NCBI GenBank assembly: GCA_026260175.1 | Contig: JAKCWW010000906.1 | Span: forward strand, 10,671 to 74,670 | Direction: 5' to 3' | DNA length: 64,000 nt | Source of the DNA: Reticulitermes lucifugus | Lineage: Eukaryota; Arthropoda; Insecta; Blattodea; Rhinotermitidae | Part shown: piece by piece, positions 54,170 to 64,000 of the stretch | Numbering within the stretch: position 1 is the stretch's first letter | How the letters are laid out: every line of letters begins with the position of its first letter | The notes under the pieces: generated by a model | Database searches by the model: none | What the model saw: only the letters and a program-made list of their open reading frames with translations | What the model was told of the DNA's origin: nothing | Translations under genes and position numbers: made by a program

Positions 54170-55765
54170 CTCTTTGCACTACTTTCAGAAAATTTCGGAA
54201 CGTTTGCATGTCTGGTCATTGAATGGGCAACCATGCTGAACGTGTAGTATAAATTGTTAATTCTACTTCACAGTATTCAGACATGCTTACTCTTTGTTCA
54301 AACGCTGGCTATCGGATGAATGTCAGAACATACATAGCATTAACGTCAGGAGGAAGTAATTAGGATGAAAATAATTGTAGTGTGGGAATAATCCAGTAAC
54401 TTGTATTTAAAATATTAATGCTCATATATATTAGCTGTAGACTATTAAGTCCATTTGTTAGCGTATTACTAAAGTCGGTTATTCGAAATGATGCCGATTA
54501 ATTTGTGTTAACGTAAATTTTACTTGTTTGTGAGGGCTTTGTAATAATTTATATGAATCGTGAAGCCCGACAGCAAAAGGATGCTACTTCTGTGACTAGT
54601 AATTTACTGCTGGAACTGAACAACATTTTGATACCTCTGCTGTTTATGTTACTGTGTTCTAAATACGCTCTTATGTTATATTTTTGTATATTTATTTCAT
54701 TAGTAATCTGTTCGTGGATTGACTTCTGATACCGTTTTATATATGTTAAGGTACCATTTCATTTTTCCGAGTAATGACATAAACTTTGTCAGGTTAGGAT
54801 ATTAATGGACGATTCAGAAGTGGATACATTTGTTACTTTAATGGACACCTAATGAAATAGGGCTTGACACTGTCCTCCACCACGGCATCAACCAGTTTTT
54901 TCGCTCTTCGGAGTGCTTGCCGCCGATATAACAACTCACAAGTTACGAATATTGCTGTGTTTGTAATTACGGGTTTTGGAAAGGGGGAATGATTCTGTAC
55001 TTGATTACTTAAACCAAACGTTTACAACGTGCACCACAAATCAATATACAATATAAACGGGCGAGCCTGTCACTCTAACAGACCATATCTCTTAGTTGCC
55101 TGTCAATTTGAGAAACGTTATTAAAACGTGTGTGCTAATTACAAGTCCCGTTAGCTTTCTCAAGGACTGAGGTGTACGATCTTGGAACCCGTTTGCATTA
55201 TCTATGAATAAGGAGGCGTGCAATTTGTGGAATTTTCACACTTCCTATATGTATTGAGCATATCTTCTTAAGAAGGATTCTACTCCATGGAATTAAATAT
55301 TAATTGAATGTACAAGAGTGGTCATTCAATTTGTGACAACTTTTAAACTCTTATTTCTTGTAGACTTAGTGTGTGGCGAAATTTTAGTATAAGAACCACC
55401 CACTTTGAAAAATTTATATGAAATGTTGCAACGAAAAAGAACTCGCATCATGAAATTCATCTGTGATAGATACAAAATTTGTTTCTATTTGCTGAAATAT
55501 TATCTTCTAAATTATAAAACAAATTGTCCTTTTTCAGATTATGAAATGTTTTTGTTGAGTATTAAGTTCTGTTGCTGGCTGAATTTCTACCAGCTTTTTT
55601 TTAAATACAAAAATAAAATAAAATAAAATAGCCACATGTGAACCGACAGACCTACTTCTATATTTCAGCAGGATGTAATTTTAGTTTTTTTATGTGTATG
55701 GTCACATAGTTAAAGGAATTGAATGTACAAGTTGATGCAGTTTACATTGCTGCTGCAGCGTGCTG
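54170..55765. other. Unassigned; (AAATA)n at 55606-55630
   Basis: No gene or element recognised. The short pentanucleotide run ends a 73-codon motif-free frame. Confidence 0.5.
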
Positions 55766-55783
55766 GTAATTACTCCTGCACTT

Positions 55784-56042
55784 TTGTTTTGTGGTGAAGG
55801 GACCCGCAGCAGATGCTACGGACGCACCGCAACTCTGTGATGAAGATGATTAGTGTTTTCGTTTTTCCGTGTAATGGAGCACCGGTGGAATGAAATTGAC
55901 AGGGGAAAACCGAAGTACTTGGGGAGGCACCTGTCCCAGTGCCACCTTGTCCCCTACAAATCCCACATGGACTGACCTGGAATCGAACCCTGACCTCTGC
56001 GGTGAGAGGCCGGCAACTAACCGCCTGAGCCATGGCACGACC
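55784..56042 (-). mobile_element. SINE-B, complete, with target duplication
   Basis: The minus-strand head CGTGCCATGGCTCAGGCGGT, TAGTTGCC, B-box GGTTCGATTCC (about 55982), body and tail GTTGCGGTGCGTCC...GGGTCCCTTCACCAC plus an A-rich end. The duplication TTACTCCTGCACTT (55770-55783) versus TTACTGCTGCACTT (56043-56056) is 13 of 14 identical. Frames of 87, 62 and 66 codons here are SINE shadows. Confidence 0.93.
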
Positions 56043-56075
56043 TTACTGCTGCACTTATTGAAAGTACCTTTACAA

Positions 56076-56119
56076 TGTAGACTGTCTTAACCGATTATAA
56101 TCGGTTAAGACAGTCTACA
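56076..56119. repeat. Perfect 44-bp palindrome without spacer
   Basis: TGTAGACTGTCTTAACCGAT runs to the centre at 56097/56098, and the next 22 bases are its exact reverse complement, ending AGACAGTCTACA. It lies 20 bp beyond the target duplication of the SINE-B at 55784. No known site or element is recognised. It would form a 22-bp hairpin or cruciform. Confidence 0.95.
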
Positions 56120-56856
56120 GTGACAACAGAAACTCTGAAATAGAGTTAATACTTGAAACCGTAAATTAATTTTAGAATAAACATTTCGAATATTTTATCT
56201 CAAGGGTAACACGTTGCCTTTCTTGCACCTACCAGAATAGTACCTTCTAATAGGCTAAGGCCACTTCCTACTTAGTCATTCTTACTTAAATCTTTAAGCT
56301 GATACGATATTTGGGATCTTCAGACGGTGAAGATTCATATTGTCTTCTGGGTTATGATACTGTGTCGTCTGGTAGATGGTTAGTAACTTTACGATGGAAA
56401 CACTGCCTTCATCTTTAGGCTAATCTTTCAATATCCTGAAGAGAAGCGTATGAATCGTCGTAGTTTAAGAATTTTAAACTCCTGGCAAGTTGGCATAAAT
56501 GCATCAATGCGCTCGGGGATTATGTTGAAAAATAGTGCTATTTCAGGGGAATAATTGAACTTTATTTAAAGTTATATCGCTTTAATCGCATTTTTGTGAC
56601 ATAAGGAACTTTAATTATAGAACACTATTCGCATAATAAATTGATGTAACTCCAGTATCTACAGTTTGGCTAAATACAAAGACAGTATTATTTAACAGAG
56701 CGAACAAATCCCAAAACATTTGATATTAATAACTCTGTACGTATAATTGCGTATTTAAAAAATACGTGAAATCCGATGTAAGGATTTCTTCGCTTGACTT
56801 TTCGAACATGTGCACAAGGTTCTCCAATTCAGAGACCGTTAACACTTTACAAAGTA

Positions 56857-57036
56857 CAGTCGAACACGTTTATAACGTCATGAAGGGTCTGAATATTTAT
56901 GTCGTTATAAACTAGTGTTCTAACCGAGGAGTATAATGTTACGGTTACCAGCGAGGAACTAATTGGGACCACAGAATATCTGACGCTATAAACGAGGTGT
57001 CGTATAAACGGGTGTCGTTATAACTGGCTTCGACTG
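56857..57036 (-). mobile_element. 180-bp MITE, TA-flanked
   Basis: TA at 56855-56856 and 57037-57038. Ends CAGTCGAACACGTTTATAAC and, reversed, CAGTCGAAGCCAGTTATAAC. The interior has repeated TTATAACGACACC-like segments. It aligns in opposite orientation with 59723-59908. The ends resemble pogo/Tigger-type elements. It is non-coding and needs a transposase from elsewhere. Confidence 0.85.
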
Positions 57037-57189
57037 TACTTCGAATTAAAATAATTCATTCCGAAACAATGTACAACAGAAGTCATGATTCTGATCAAAA
57101 TTATCTTCAAGCAGAATTATTTTCAACATGACAACTTTAACAACCAAAATGAAAGTTCCACGATGGGAAACCGTACATGCGGTTTACTT

Positions 57190-57412
57190 GAAGAAACATA
57201 AGTAAAAATGTAGAACAGTCTCCCATTCAATGCGTAGTCGGGGCTCCTTCTCGAGGGGGAATAGCGGCTGAGGCGTGAGGCTGACCAATCAATCTTATCT
57301 AGTACCGAGGTTAAGAATGAGTGGATCTGTACGTACAGTCTCACTTATACGCCTTTATCGCATTTACAGAGACAAAGTTACCTTTTCTTTTATCTTAAAA
57401 CACACCTGTCCA
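57190..57412 (+). mobile_element. SINE-C, facing the next copy
   Basis: Its reverse complement (AAAGTAACTTTGTCTCTGTA, AATGCGATAAAGGCGTATAAG, GATCCACTCATTCTTAACC, TCGGTACTAGATAAG) is collinear with 14320-14480. The copy therefore runs on the plus strand, with its 3' end near 57412. The head is not clear. Confidence 0.65.
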
Positions 57413-57419
57413 ATTAAAA

Positions 57420-57715
57420 ATAATAATAAAGGTAAAGGTCACCCGATGATATGCCTATGCAGGCACAGACGGGAGGCGGAGTTATAGCTCCAACCCATTC
57501 TGAACCGCGGCACTAGAAGGGAGTAGATGGGCAGCACCACGCCCAGGCCGCTTTACCCGCGGAAAAGAGGCCCCGCACCCATTGCACAGGAGGCTGATTG
57601 GGCCTCGCGACCGGTCTGAACGGGACGGAAAATATCGCCTCCACTGGGATTCGATCCCCGGAAAGTCCAGCCTGTAGCGGGTCGCTATACCGACTACGCT
57701 ATCCTGGCCGCTATA
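57420..57715 (-). mobile_element. SINE-C, complete (reference copy)
   Basis: Minus strand: GCGGCCAGGATAGCGTAGTC (head), GGTATAGCGACCCGC, B-box-like GGATCGAATCCC (about 57648-57659), then GCCCAATCAGCCTCCTGTGC, GGTAAAGCGGCCTGGGCGTG, TAGTGCCGCGGTTCAGAATG, GGCATATCATCGGGTGACC and an ACCTTTATTATTATT tail. tRNA-derived by its box layout. The 87-codon frame across it is a shadow. Confidence 0.8.
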
Positions 57716-57719
57716 CATA

Positions 57720-59720
57720 ACAGTACGTGCCAAAAAGACTGTCAATTTTCCTTGCGGTAGATGATGTTGGTGTTCTTTGGTTGCTCACGTTTCCTTTCTG
57801 GTAGATAAGAGAAATAAATTTTTACCATCGATTACGCTGGAGGAGACAAACTTTGACCATTTTTTACATTTTATGTGTCGTTTCGAAGAAAATAAATTTT
57901 TAAAACAATTGTTGGCAGGAATGATGTAGAATAGCTGTGTAAACTCTTCATGCTGTGATATTGTTTTATGTGCTACACTGAATCTCGCATATATGAGAAT
58001 AACGGTTTCGATCAACCATTTGTCTGAAACTGAAATGCATAATTTTATCACATTATTGGATATGCATTGATAATAAAACGTGTGTGTTAAGCATCATCTA
58101 AGTGAGGTTCAAGTGAAAGTGTGTGAAGAGCTTTTGTGTGTGTTTTTGTTAGGACGTGTGTGAGCCCAGAGACCATTGTCTCTAACAAATCGTAGCTAAT
58201 CTCTGATATTTATAGTTGAAATCAACGTGAGTTTTATGTTTCTTGTAAAGCCAGATTCAGACACAATTCTGTTTAATATGACATTGAGAATTCCAAATTC
58301 TTTGACGTTACTCTCCAGAATTTCTCTTCGATGAAACTATTAATTAAACTTGGTCAACCAAAACCAAACGAAGTTTCTCTCTGCATACAATATCGGAATT
58401 GGATATATGAAACGCTTTTCATATTAGCATGTTTCATTTATTAAAGGATAAATTTTAACCACTGCAACGTGCTTTTTGTGGTATTGCAATTTGCATTTTG
58501 TCAGTTATACAGGGTCCTCATTTTTTCTGTCAACAATCGTTTGTCACTCCCTTCGCTACGAGACCTAGCTTGTGAGCGGTCGGCTAAGTGGAATACGTTA
58601 ATACTATAAGCGAGCCGACAGGATGTGCAACGGATGGCTGTGAAATAAAATAGTGATCATAAATGTATTTATACAGAGCATATCCTTAATATACTCTCCA
58701 AGTATGTGGAAATACCAACTCTGTAAAGCAATTCAATTCGGCCGAGTGTTTCTTTGTCGGACCTAAGTTGAAATAGCGTGTATCTCAGTTGTGTGTGCAG
58801 TCTCTCATTCAGAGTGGGTTATTGCGTCTCAGAAATTCATTCTCCTGAGCAAAGTGTGTTCATACGAAGTACGTCTACAAAGTATGTGCGTCGTAGAAAA
58901 AACAAAGAAAGGTTTGTAAAAAGTATTCTCCAAACACATTGCCGTGTAAAACAGAAATTTGTACAACTGTGTGAAAATATCGAATTACAGATTCAGTGCT
59001 AAGAACTAAAATAATAAGACAGGTATGTTTCTTGCATGGTGCATGATTTACATTAAATAGGAACGCAAACAGCTACAATAACAGATTTTATCCTTCTGCA
59101 TTTACCTTTAATAAACGTATGGTACCGTCGCTACGTGCAGTTTGTAGTAGACACGCAATCATCAAAGAGGCTACGAATACGAATGCAATACGCTGTCAAA
59201 GTAGCCGTATAATTAGTGATGTCGTGCATCGTGTTGCTCCAGTGAACTTCATCAGTGCACCGCTCGTTATATTTGGTTAAATTTTGCGTGACACCCTATC
59301 ATTTACATCACTGTTGGACTCAAAGTAGCCCCGACATAGCGGACGTGTCGTGCCAGGCACACACTACTGTAAACGTTCGATCCATACTCACTGTTGGACG
59401 ATCGACCATCTCGCCCCTCCCCGACACAACACTTTGCTTTAGAAATCCTTCCTCAAGAGACGGGAAACACTCGCAATGAGTTCTGTACCATACACATGCA
59501 ATTCTGCTTGAAATGCAACCTGATTCCGTTACCAAACTCTTAGTTTTATTACAATGACTAGCACTCACAATAGGAAGGTCCGTAGTTTGAATAAAGCCCG
59601 GAGGACAGCTACCCTGAGTGTTTTTGTTTGCCTTTTACACAGTTCCTCTAGGCAACTGCAATTTGCAAAAAGAACACAACAGTTTTCTAACTCTTTGACG
59701 CATGACGTAAGAGTAACAGA
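57720..59720. other. Unassigned stretch
   Basis: No repeat identified with confidence. At 59255-59568 both strands are open (74 and 82 codons) and GC is higher. The minus translation (CFPSLEEGFLKQSVVSGRGE, then MVDRPTVSMDRTFTV) is not obviously repeat-derived, but I cannot name it. TACAGGGTCC at 58509 resembles a transposon end without a partner. Confidence 0.35.
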
Positions 59721-59722
59721 TA

Positions 59723-59908
59723 CAGTGGAACCCCGTTATAACCACGTCGGTTTATACAACACCTCGTCTACAGCGTCAGATGTTCTGTGTTGCCAATTAA
59801 TTCCGTACTGTTAACTGTAACGTTATACTCCTCGGTTATAACAACACTCGTTTATAACGACACAAAATATTCAATCCCTTTCATGACGTTACAACCGAGT
59901 TTAACTCT
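59723..59908 (+). mobile_element. MITE, second copy, opposite orientation
   Basis: Follows TA (59721-59722). CAGTGGAACCCCGTTATAAC, TTTATACAACACCTCGTCTA, GCGTCAGATGTTCTGTG, TTATACTCCTCGGTTATAAC and CATGACGTTACAACC match the reversed 56857-57036 copy throughout. The right terminus is more diverged (AGTTTAACTCTA). Confidence 0.8.
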
Positions 59909-59914
59909 ATTTAC

Positions 59915-60640
59915 AAATTAACTTCTACGGTACAGAAAACACATCACAACCTTTATTACAAAAGCCAGTCATTTACTGCTGTGCAGTGAAATAGTAACTG
60001 TTTGTTTTGAGAGTTACACGAAGCACGTACACTGTTTGCGGTGACTGATGAGTGTTCAGTGTTAAAACAGTTGGTGCATATGGTTACCACTATGTATCAA
60101 AAGGTTTAAATGACAATACAAGGTACGTATAACAATCACATCGCTTTGAGTGTATAAGGCTGAAGGAAGAAAGTTGAGCAACGTTAAGTATGTACTTGAT
60201 AATAGTCATATTGCAACATTAACCAACGCACCTACACTTTCGCTTAAGTACTCTAGAATGATACCAAATTCTTTAAGTGTGAATCTATTACATGATTATT
60301 GTTTACTGCTCGCGCTCTCTGCCAATCGCAACTGTCATGGATCGGCTTCTTGATATTGTTTTTACGGAGCTCACTTCTCATCAGCATGTTTGTCTTTGAT
60401 ATTTTGCAAATTCCTAGTGGGTGCAGCCAAATTTGTAGTGGTTGCAGTGCACCTACTTGCACCCCCCTGGCTAGGGGCCTGATTAGAACGATCAGATCTA
60501 GCAGAATGACGTGTTCCGTGTGTGAAAAAATCGTGGGACAGATGAGACATGAACATGTAGGATATTCGAAGGAGAACTGGCTAGTTTGAAATTTTAATAT
60601 ATAATTTATTTTCATAACACCGTGTTTATAAGTAGATCAG
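59915..60640. other. Unassigned stretch
   Basis: The opposed frames at 60253-60615 (120 codons, minus) and 60299-60589 (96 codons, plus) overlap. The plus one contains CSQICSGCSAPTC and CEKIVGQMRHEHVG, cysteine-rich but not a spacing I recognise. Probably chance. Confidence 0.35.
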
Positions 60641-60644
60641 AAAT

Positions 60645-61000
60645 ACGTTGAAAGATTTGAAATGTGGTGCTGGAGAAGGATGGAGAAGATCAGTTGGACT
60701 GATCGTAGGTAAAATGAAGAAGTATTACACAGAGTCAAGGAGGAAAGGAATATCCTACATAACATAAAAAGAAGGACGGCTAACTGGAATGATCACATAT
60801 TGCCTAGGAGCTACCTTTTGAAACACGTTATTGAAAGGAAGATAGAAGGAGGGATAGAAGTGACGGGAAGACGAGGAAGAAGACATAAGCAGATACTGAT
60901 GATCTTAAGGAAACGAGAGCATACTGGGAACTGAAAGAAAAAACACTACATCGCACTCTGTGGAGAACTCGCTTTGGAAGTGTAAGATTACGGAATGAGT
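60645..61000 (+). mobile_element. LINE 3' coding end, well-kept wording
   Basis: Translation shows YVERFEMWCWRRMEKISWTD, then NEEVLHRVKEERNILHNIKR, NWNDHILPRSYLLKHVIERK, EVTGRRGRRHKQ and LWRTRFGSVRL-type residues. This is the C-terminus of a common insect endonuclease/reverse transcriptase LINE (MW.WRRM.KISWTDR...EVL.R). Two stops interrupt it (in RR*NEE near 60712 and TGN*KKK near 60933). The catalytic domains are not present; truncated at the 5' side. Confidence 0.8.
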
Positions 61001-61002
61001 GA

Positions 61003-61215
61003 CCGTGTTCACAACAGCCCACCCATTTTCCCTATCCTAACCCAGATGAATCCAGTCTCCCATCCTGATTAAGATCCAATTTAATAATATTCTCCACCCA
61101 TCTACCCCCTCATCTACAAAGTGGCCTCTTTTGTCTACATTTTCCAAGCAAAAGTCTGTATGTATATCTCTTCTCTCCCATACGTGCACCGCACATCTCA
61201 TCCGCACTGATTTGA
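61003..61215 (-). mobile_element. RTE-like LINE 3' coding end
   Basis: Minus blocks CATGTGGGAGAGAAGAGATA..., TTGCTTGGAAAATGTAGAC, GTAGATGGGTGGAGAATAT, GACTGGATTCATCTGGGTTA and GGTGGGCTGTTGTGAACACGG follow the family at 62590 (VGRPED...W..GIHL.QDR.W). Its 3' side stops at GTGAACACGGT, directly against the end of the plus-strand LINE at 60645. Confidence 0.7.
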
Positions 61216-61219
61216 TCAA

Positions 61220-62585
61220 CATAATACTATTTGTTGAGGAGTACAAACCATGAAGCTCCTCTTTACGGAGTCTTCCCTAGCGTCGTGTTACTTCCTCACT
61301 TCACATTTTGATATGTTAACATACGAATATAATCATGGGGCTTGTGAAATTGTCAGAAATTAAAAACATTGTGGTTTATTTCTCACTGCGTATGTGTCTA
61401 GCGCCTAGGAAAATGGCGTCAGTTTCGCTGAAAGCCCAATACTTCACAAAGTTTGTCTATTTGAAACTGATTTTAAACAGCCAACGTAATTTTTTACGTG
61501 CGTACTAAGAGAACCTCCAAGTGCCACGTTGATTTATCATTCGTTTACTCTAATTTGAGGAAAAGCACAATAAGGAAGACCATGGAAGTCATAGAGGATA
61601 TTTGAGTACATAAAAATATCCTTTGTACGGCGGCTAAGGAAGTATCAACCTCGCTAACATTTGAAAATTGTTACATACAGAACCACAAGCAAAAAGTATT
61701 GCTTAAGCTCTGAGATAAAGTGCTTATGTAATTTAACTGAGACATAGTATCAAAGATTTGGTTGTCCGAAAAATGATTCTAATGTCCATATTTTATGTTA
61801 AAGGACATCAATGAAGACACTCGATAAAATGACAGGCGAAGCTTTGTGTCACATTAATGGTCATGCTAATCGTATATGTAATTTGCTATAAATGAGATAC
61901 GCGGTTTTTGTCCCGTTTCCTATTTTAAACCTGAGAAATTAAAATATCTATAACAATAATTTTACCTGTTGCTTTAAGGATCTGTGTGTTTTGGTTCCTA
62001 CATTTATATCCGTCATTTCTAGAAATCTCACCGGCATGAAAAGGAAACATGGTTTTAGTTTCTATATGCGTGTATGAATCATATTTAATAAATAGCTCCC
62101 TAAAACCTGTCGACAAATTCCCACCCACTCACACTTACGGCTGACACGTCACAGGGATTTATGGCCTTCCATAATCCTCTTTTGGTAAGCCACAGTGTTG
62201 TAGTGCAGCCACATTTCCATCCTTCCTTACCTACACAAACATTCCAACGGCTCTCAAATCTAGAACTACATTAATGGACAGAAGTGTTATATATCTACTT
62301 ATTGATGACTTATTTAACACCAGTGTTGGTATCTCAGAATGTGTACCGTCGTCTAATACGCCGATTAGTGAATAATACGTTTAAGGGACGTAAAAGAAAG
62401 CAGCTATGGCCTAATTCACATAAAGCCACAGTGAGTATAGCCGATTCCCGGACTTAAACCTGGAAATTTCCCAAGAGGAAGCGGGTGTGCTGTCAGTTCG
62501 GTCAAAATTTTGACCACGGAATTATATTTCCACTGTACGTAACAAACAGTAGCTACATGGTTTGTAATCATCAGCAAATATTTTT
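61220..62585. other. Unassigned stretch
   Basis: Nothing recognised, apart from a GATTCCCGGACTTAAACCTGG patch at 62442-62462 that may be the relic of a tRNA-like SINE head. Confidence 0.4.
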
Positions 62586-62589
62586 AGGG

Positions 62590-62920
62590 TTATGAAATAA
62601 AAGAGGAAGAGATGGACGGGAGATATGTGGGGAAGAAGAGAAATGTATGTAGAATGCTGGTGGGCAGACCTGAAGACAGAAGACCACTTGGAAAACCTAG
62701 GTGTAGACGAGAGGATAATATTATAAAGTATTTTAAAGAAATAGTATGGGAGGCCATGGACTAGATTCATCTGGTTCAGGATAGGTATAAGCGGCGGGCT
62801 TTTGTGAGCACGGTAATGAACCTTCGGGGTGTCACAAAATGCGGAGGCTTTCTTGAAGAGTCGTTGAAATATTGGATTCTGAACAAGAATTATGCTCTAT
62901 AAGTTGGTTAAGTAACACAA
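62590..62920 (+). mobile_element. RTE-like LINE 3' end
   Basis: The frame reads EEMDGRYVGKKRNVCRMLVG, RPEDRRPLGKPRCRREDNI, then a stop at ..WEAMD*. The rest, DSSGSG-type TTCATCTGGTTCAGGATAGG (LVQDR), is followed by GGTAATGAACCTTCGGGGTG and the family 3' UTR ending ATAAGTTGGTTAAGTAAC. It is the clearest coding remnant of this LINE group here. Confidence 0.8.
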
Positions 62921-62924
62921 AACC

Positions 62925-64000
62925 AGTCCCCTTCATAAGCTAACAATTGCCCAGCTAGTCACATTTCCCGCGTTATAATGTACCTGAAATATGACGCTGT
63001 GCTTGTAGAAGCGCGCCAGACATTACACACATTGTACAGGTTGTCGCACAAAATGCCCCCAAAGTTGAGAGCCCCAACAACAACGATACTGTTTCTGTAA
63101 ATTTGGGCAGAGCAAAGGAAGTCGCTGATTCAGTAAAACAATTCACTTCGTTATATTATCAGCTACAGAGAAATTTTACTTTATTCATTTGTTCTTGATG
63201 GCCGCTTAACAGAAAACTGCCATCTTAACGCCCTACAGAGCGAGACAGAAGTTATGTTGGAAGGAGTTCGTTTTATGGCCAGGTTAACTATTTGAATACA
63301 TTACTACAGTTCTGCCGATAATGTTGGCGGAGTAACAGGATATTTGAAACATTATTGATATCGTTAAATTGGTCATGAAGATCTCGGAACTGGCCACCGC
63401 CTTCACCAGACCTCTTTTTTCTCCATTATTTTATGGGGCTACATATAGCAATTTGTGAAAGTGAATAGCTCCTTTTGTGACTCGTGGTAAAAGCTGTTCC
63501 CACACGGAAGAGACACGCATGCGAACGAAAGAGAATAACATATGCTCTGAAACGAGCAAGCTTTGCATATGCAATTATGACGTCGTTTTGAACGGCATCT
63601 ATCAGTGATTAACTGATAAGATTTGTACAGAGCTAATAAAATAATTTTACTCATTCAGCGATTTAGAGTTTTCTGAATTTTCAGCGGTAACTCCATAAAA
63701 TATTTCACTCGTAATATCAAATTAGTATCATTCTGAACCTTGGAACACATTTCCTTATCAGACTTGCTATTATCTCGAAGCCTTACATCAACTCCATACA
63801 GCAAGTCCGTAACTATAAGCACAGCCTGCTTTAGGTGTCTGAAACTATGTGTTTTGCTCGCACATTTTATTATGTGTTCTGTAAGATTCTCAGAATAAAC
63901 AGGCACTGTGTTCGGAAATAGAACTGACCACTTATACTTTTCAACAGAGATGCAGTAATAAGTATGACATGGAAAATGAATTTTTAAATTTCATTTTCGT
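62925..64000. other. Unassigned right edge of window
   Basis: Frames of 71 and 83 codons on the minus strand (63439-63906) touch end to end but show no domain and no splice context I can defend. No repeat recognised. Confidence 0.45.

Noticed and set aside
51953-54234. Long open frames (211, 169, 150, 137 codons) as protein genes
   Set aside because: All lie in the 44-bp minisatellite, exist on both strands and shift phase with each unit. They are repeat shadows.
60299-60589. Cysteine-rich frame with CSQICSGCSAPTC and CEKIVGQMRHEHVG
   Set aside because: The Cys/His spacing fits no known knuckle convincingly, and a 120-codon frame lies on the other strand over the same bases.

Overview
The window looks like non-genic DNA from a large, repeat-rich arthropod genome, most likely an insect. 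The evidence is AT-rich sequence, abundant tRNA-derived SINEs, 5'-truncated LINE ends, Tc1/mariner-type transposons and no intact host gene. The SINE heads and LINE tails resemble those of cockroach and termite (polyneopteran) genomes, but that placement is from memory and weak. No prokaryotic organisation is visible. Every long open frame is unrecognised, lies in a repeat, or belongs to a decayed transposon.

Layout. At 1-9.3 kb there is a SINE tail, a SINE-A copy, a 574-bp deleted transposon (2814-3387), several SINE-B relics and the 3' end of a LINE (8867-9268). At 10.3-25 kb lies a cluster of fold-back elements whose inverted arms carry a hammerhead-ribozyme-like motif; two are bounded by perfect 12- and 13-bp target duplications. 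The same stretch holds SINE-A, B, C and E copies, an RTE-like LINE end and a decayed mariner (21806-22836) with a tandem expansion beside its missing catalytic centre. At 25-38.5 kb there are scattered SINEs and LINE ends. An isolated CpG-rich island sits at 38595-38830. At 42-46 kb a codon-periodic repeat is split by a SINE-B, followed by a 1.4-kb transposon with long terminal inverted repeats (44369-45772). At 47-54 kb are more fold-back elements and a 44-bp minisatellite in two blocks (about 22 and 10 copies). At 55-63 kb are a clean SINE-B with target duplication, a perfect 44-bp palindrome, two MITE copies, facing SINE-C copies, two LINE ends meeting tail to tail and one further LINE end.

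Three relationships tie the parts together. SINE-B shares its 3' tail with the LINE at 8867-9268, which suggests that LINE family supplied its retroposition machinery. The fold-back elements share one plan: an outward-pointing CTGANGA-stem-GAAAC motif in or beside the arms, and in the two clearest cases a 12-13 bp target duplication. This resembles the ribozyme-bearing ends of Penelope-like elements or retrozymes. Three of the four assembly gaps fall inside SINEs, so those gaps look repeat-induced.

SINE-A to SINE-E, R1 and the fold-back groups are labels used only in this report.
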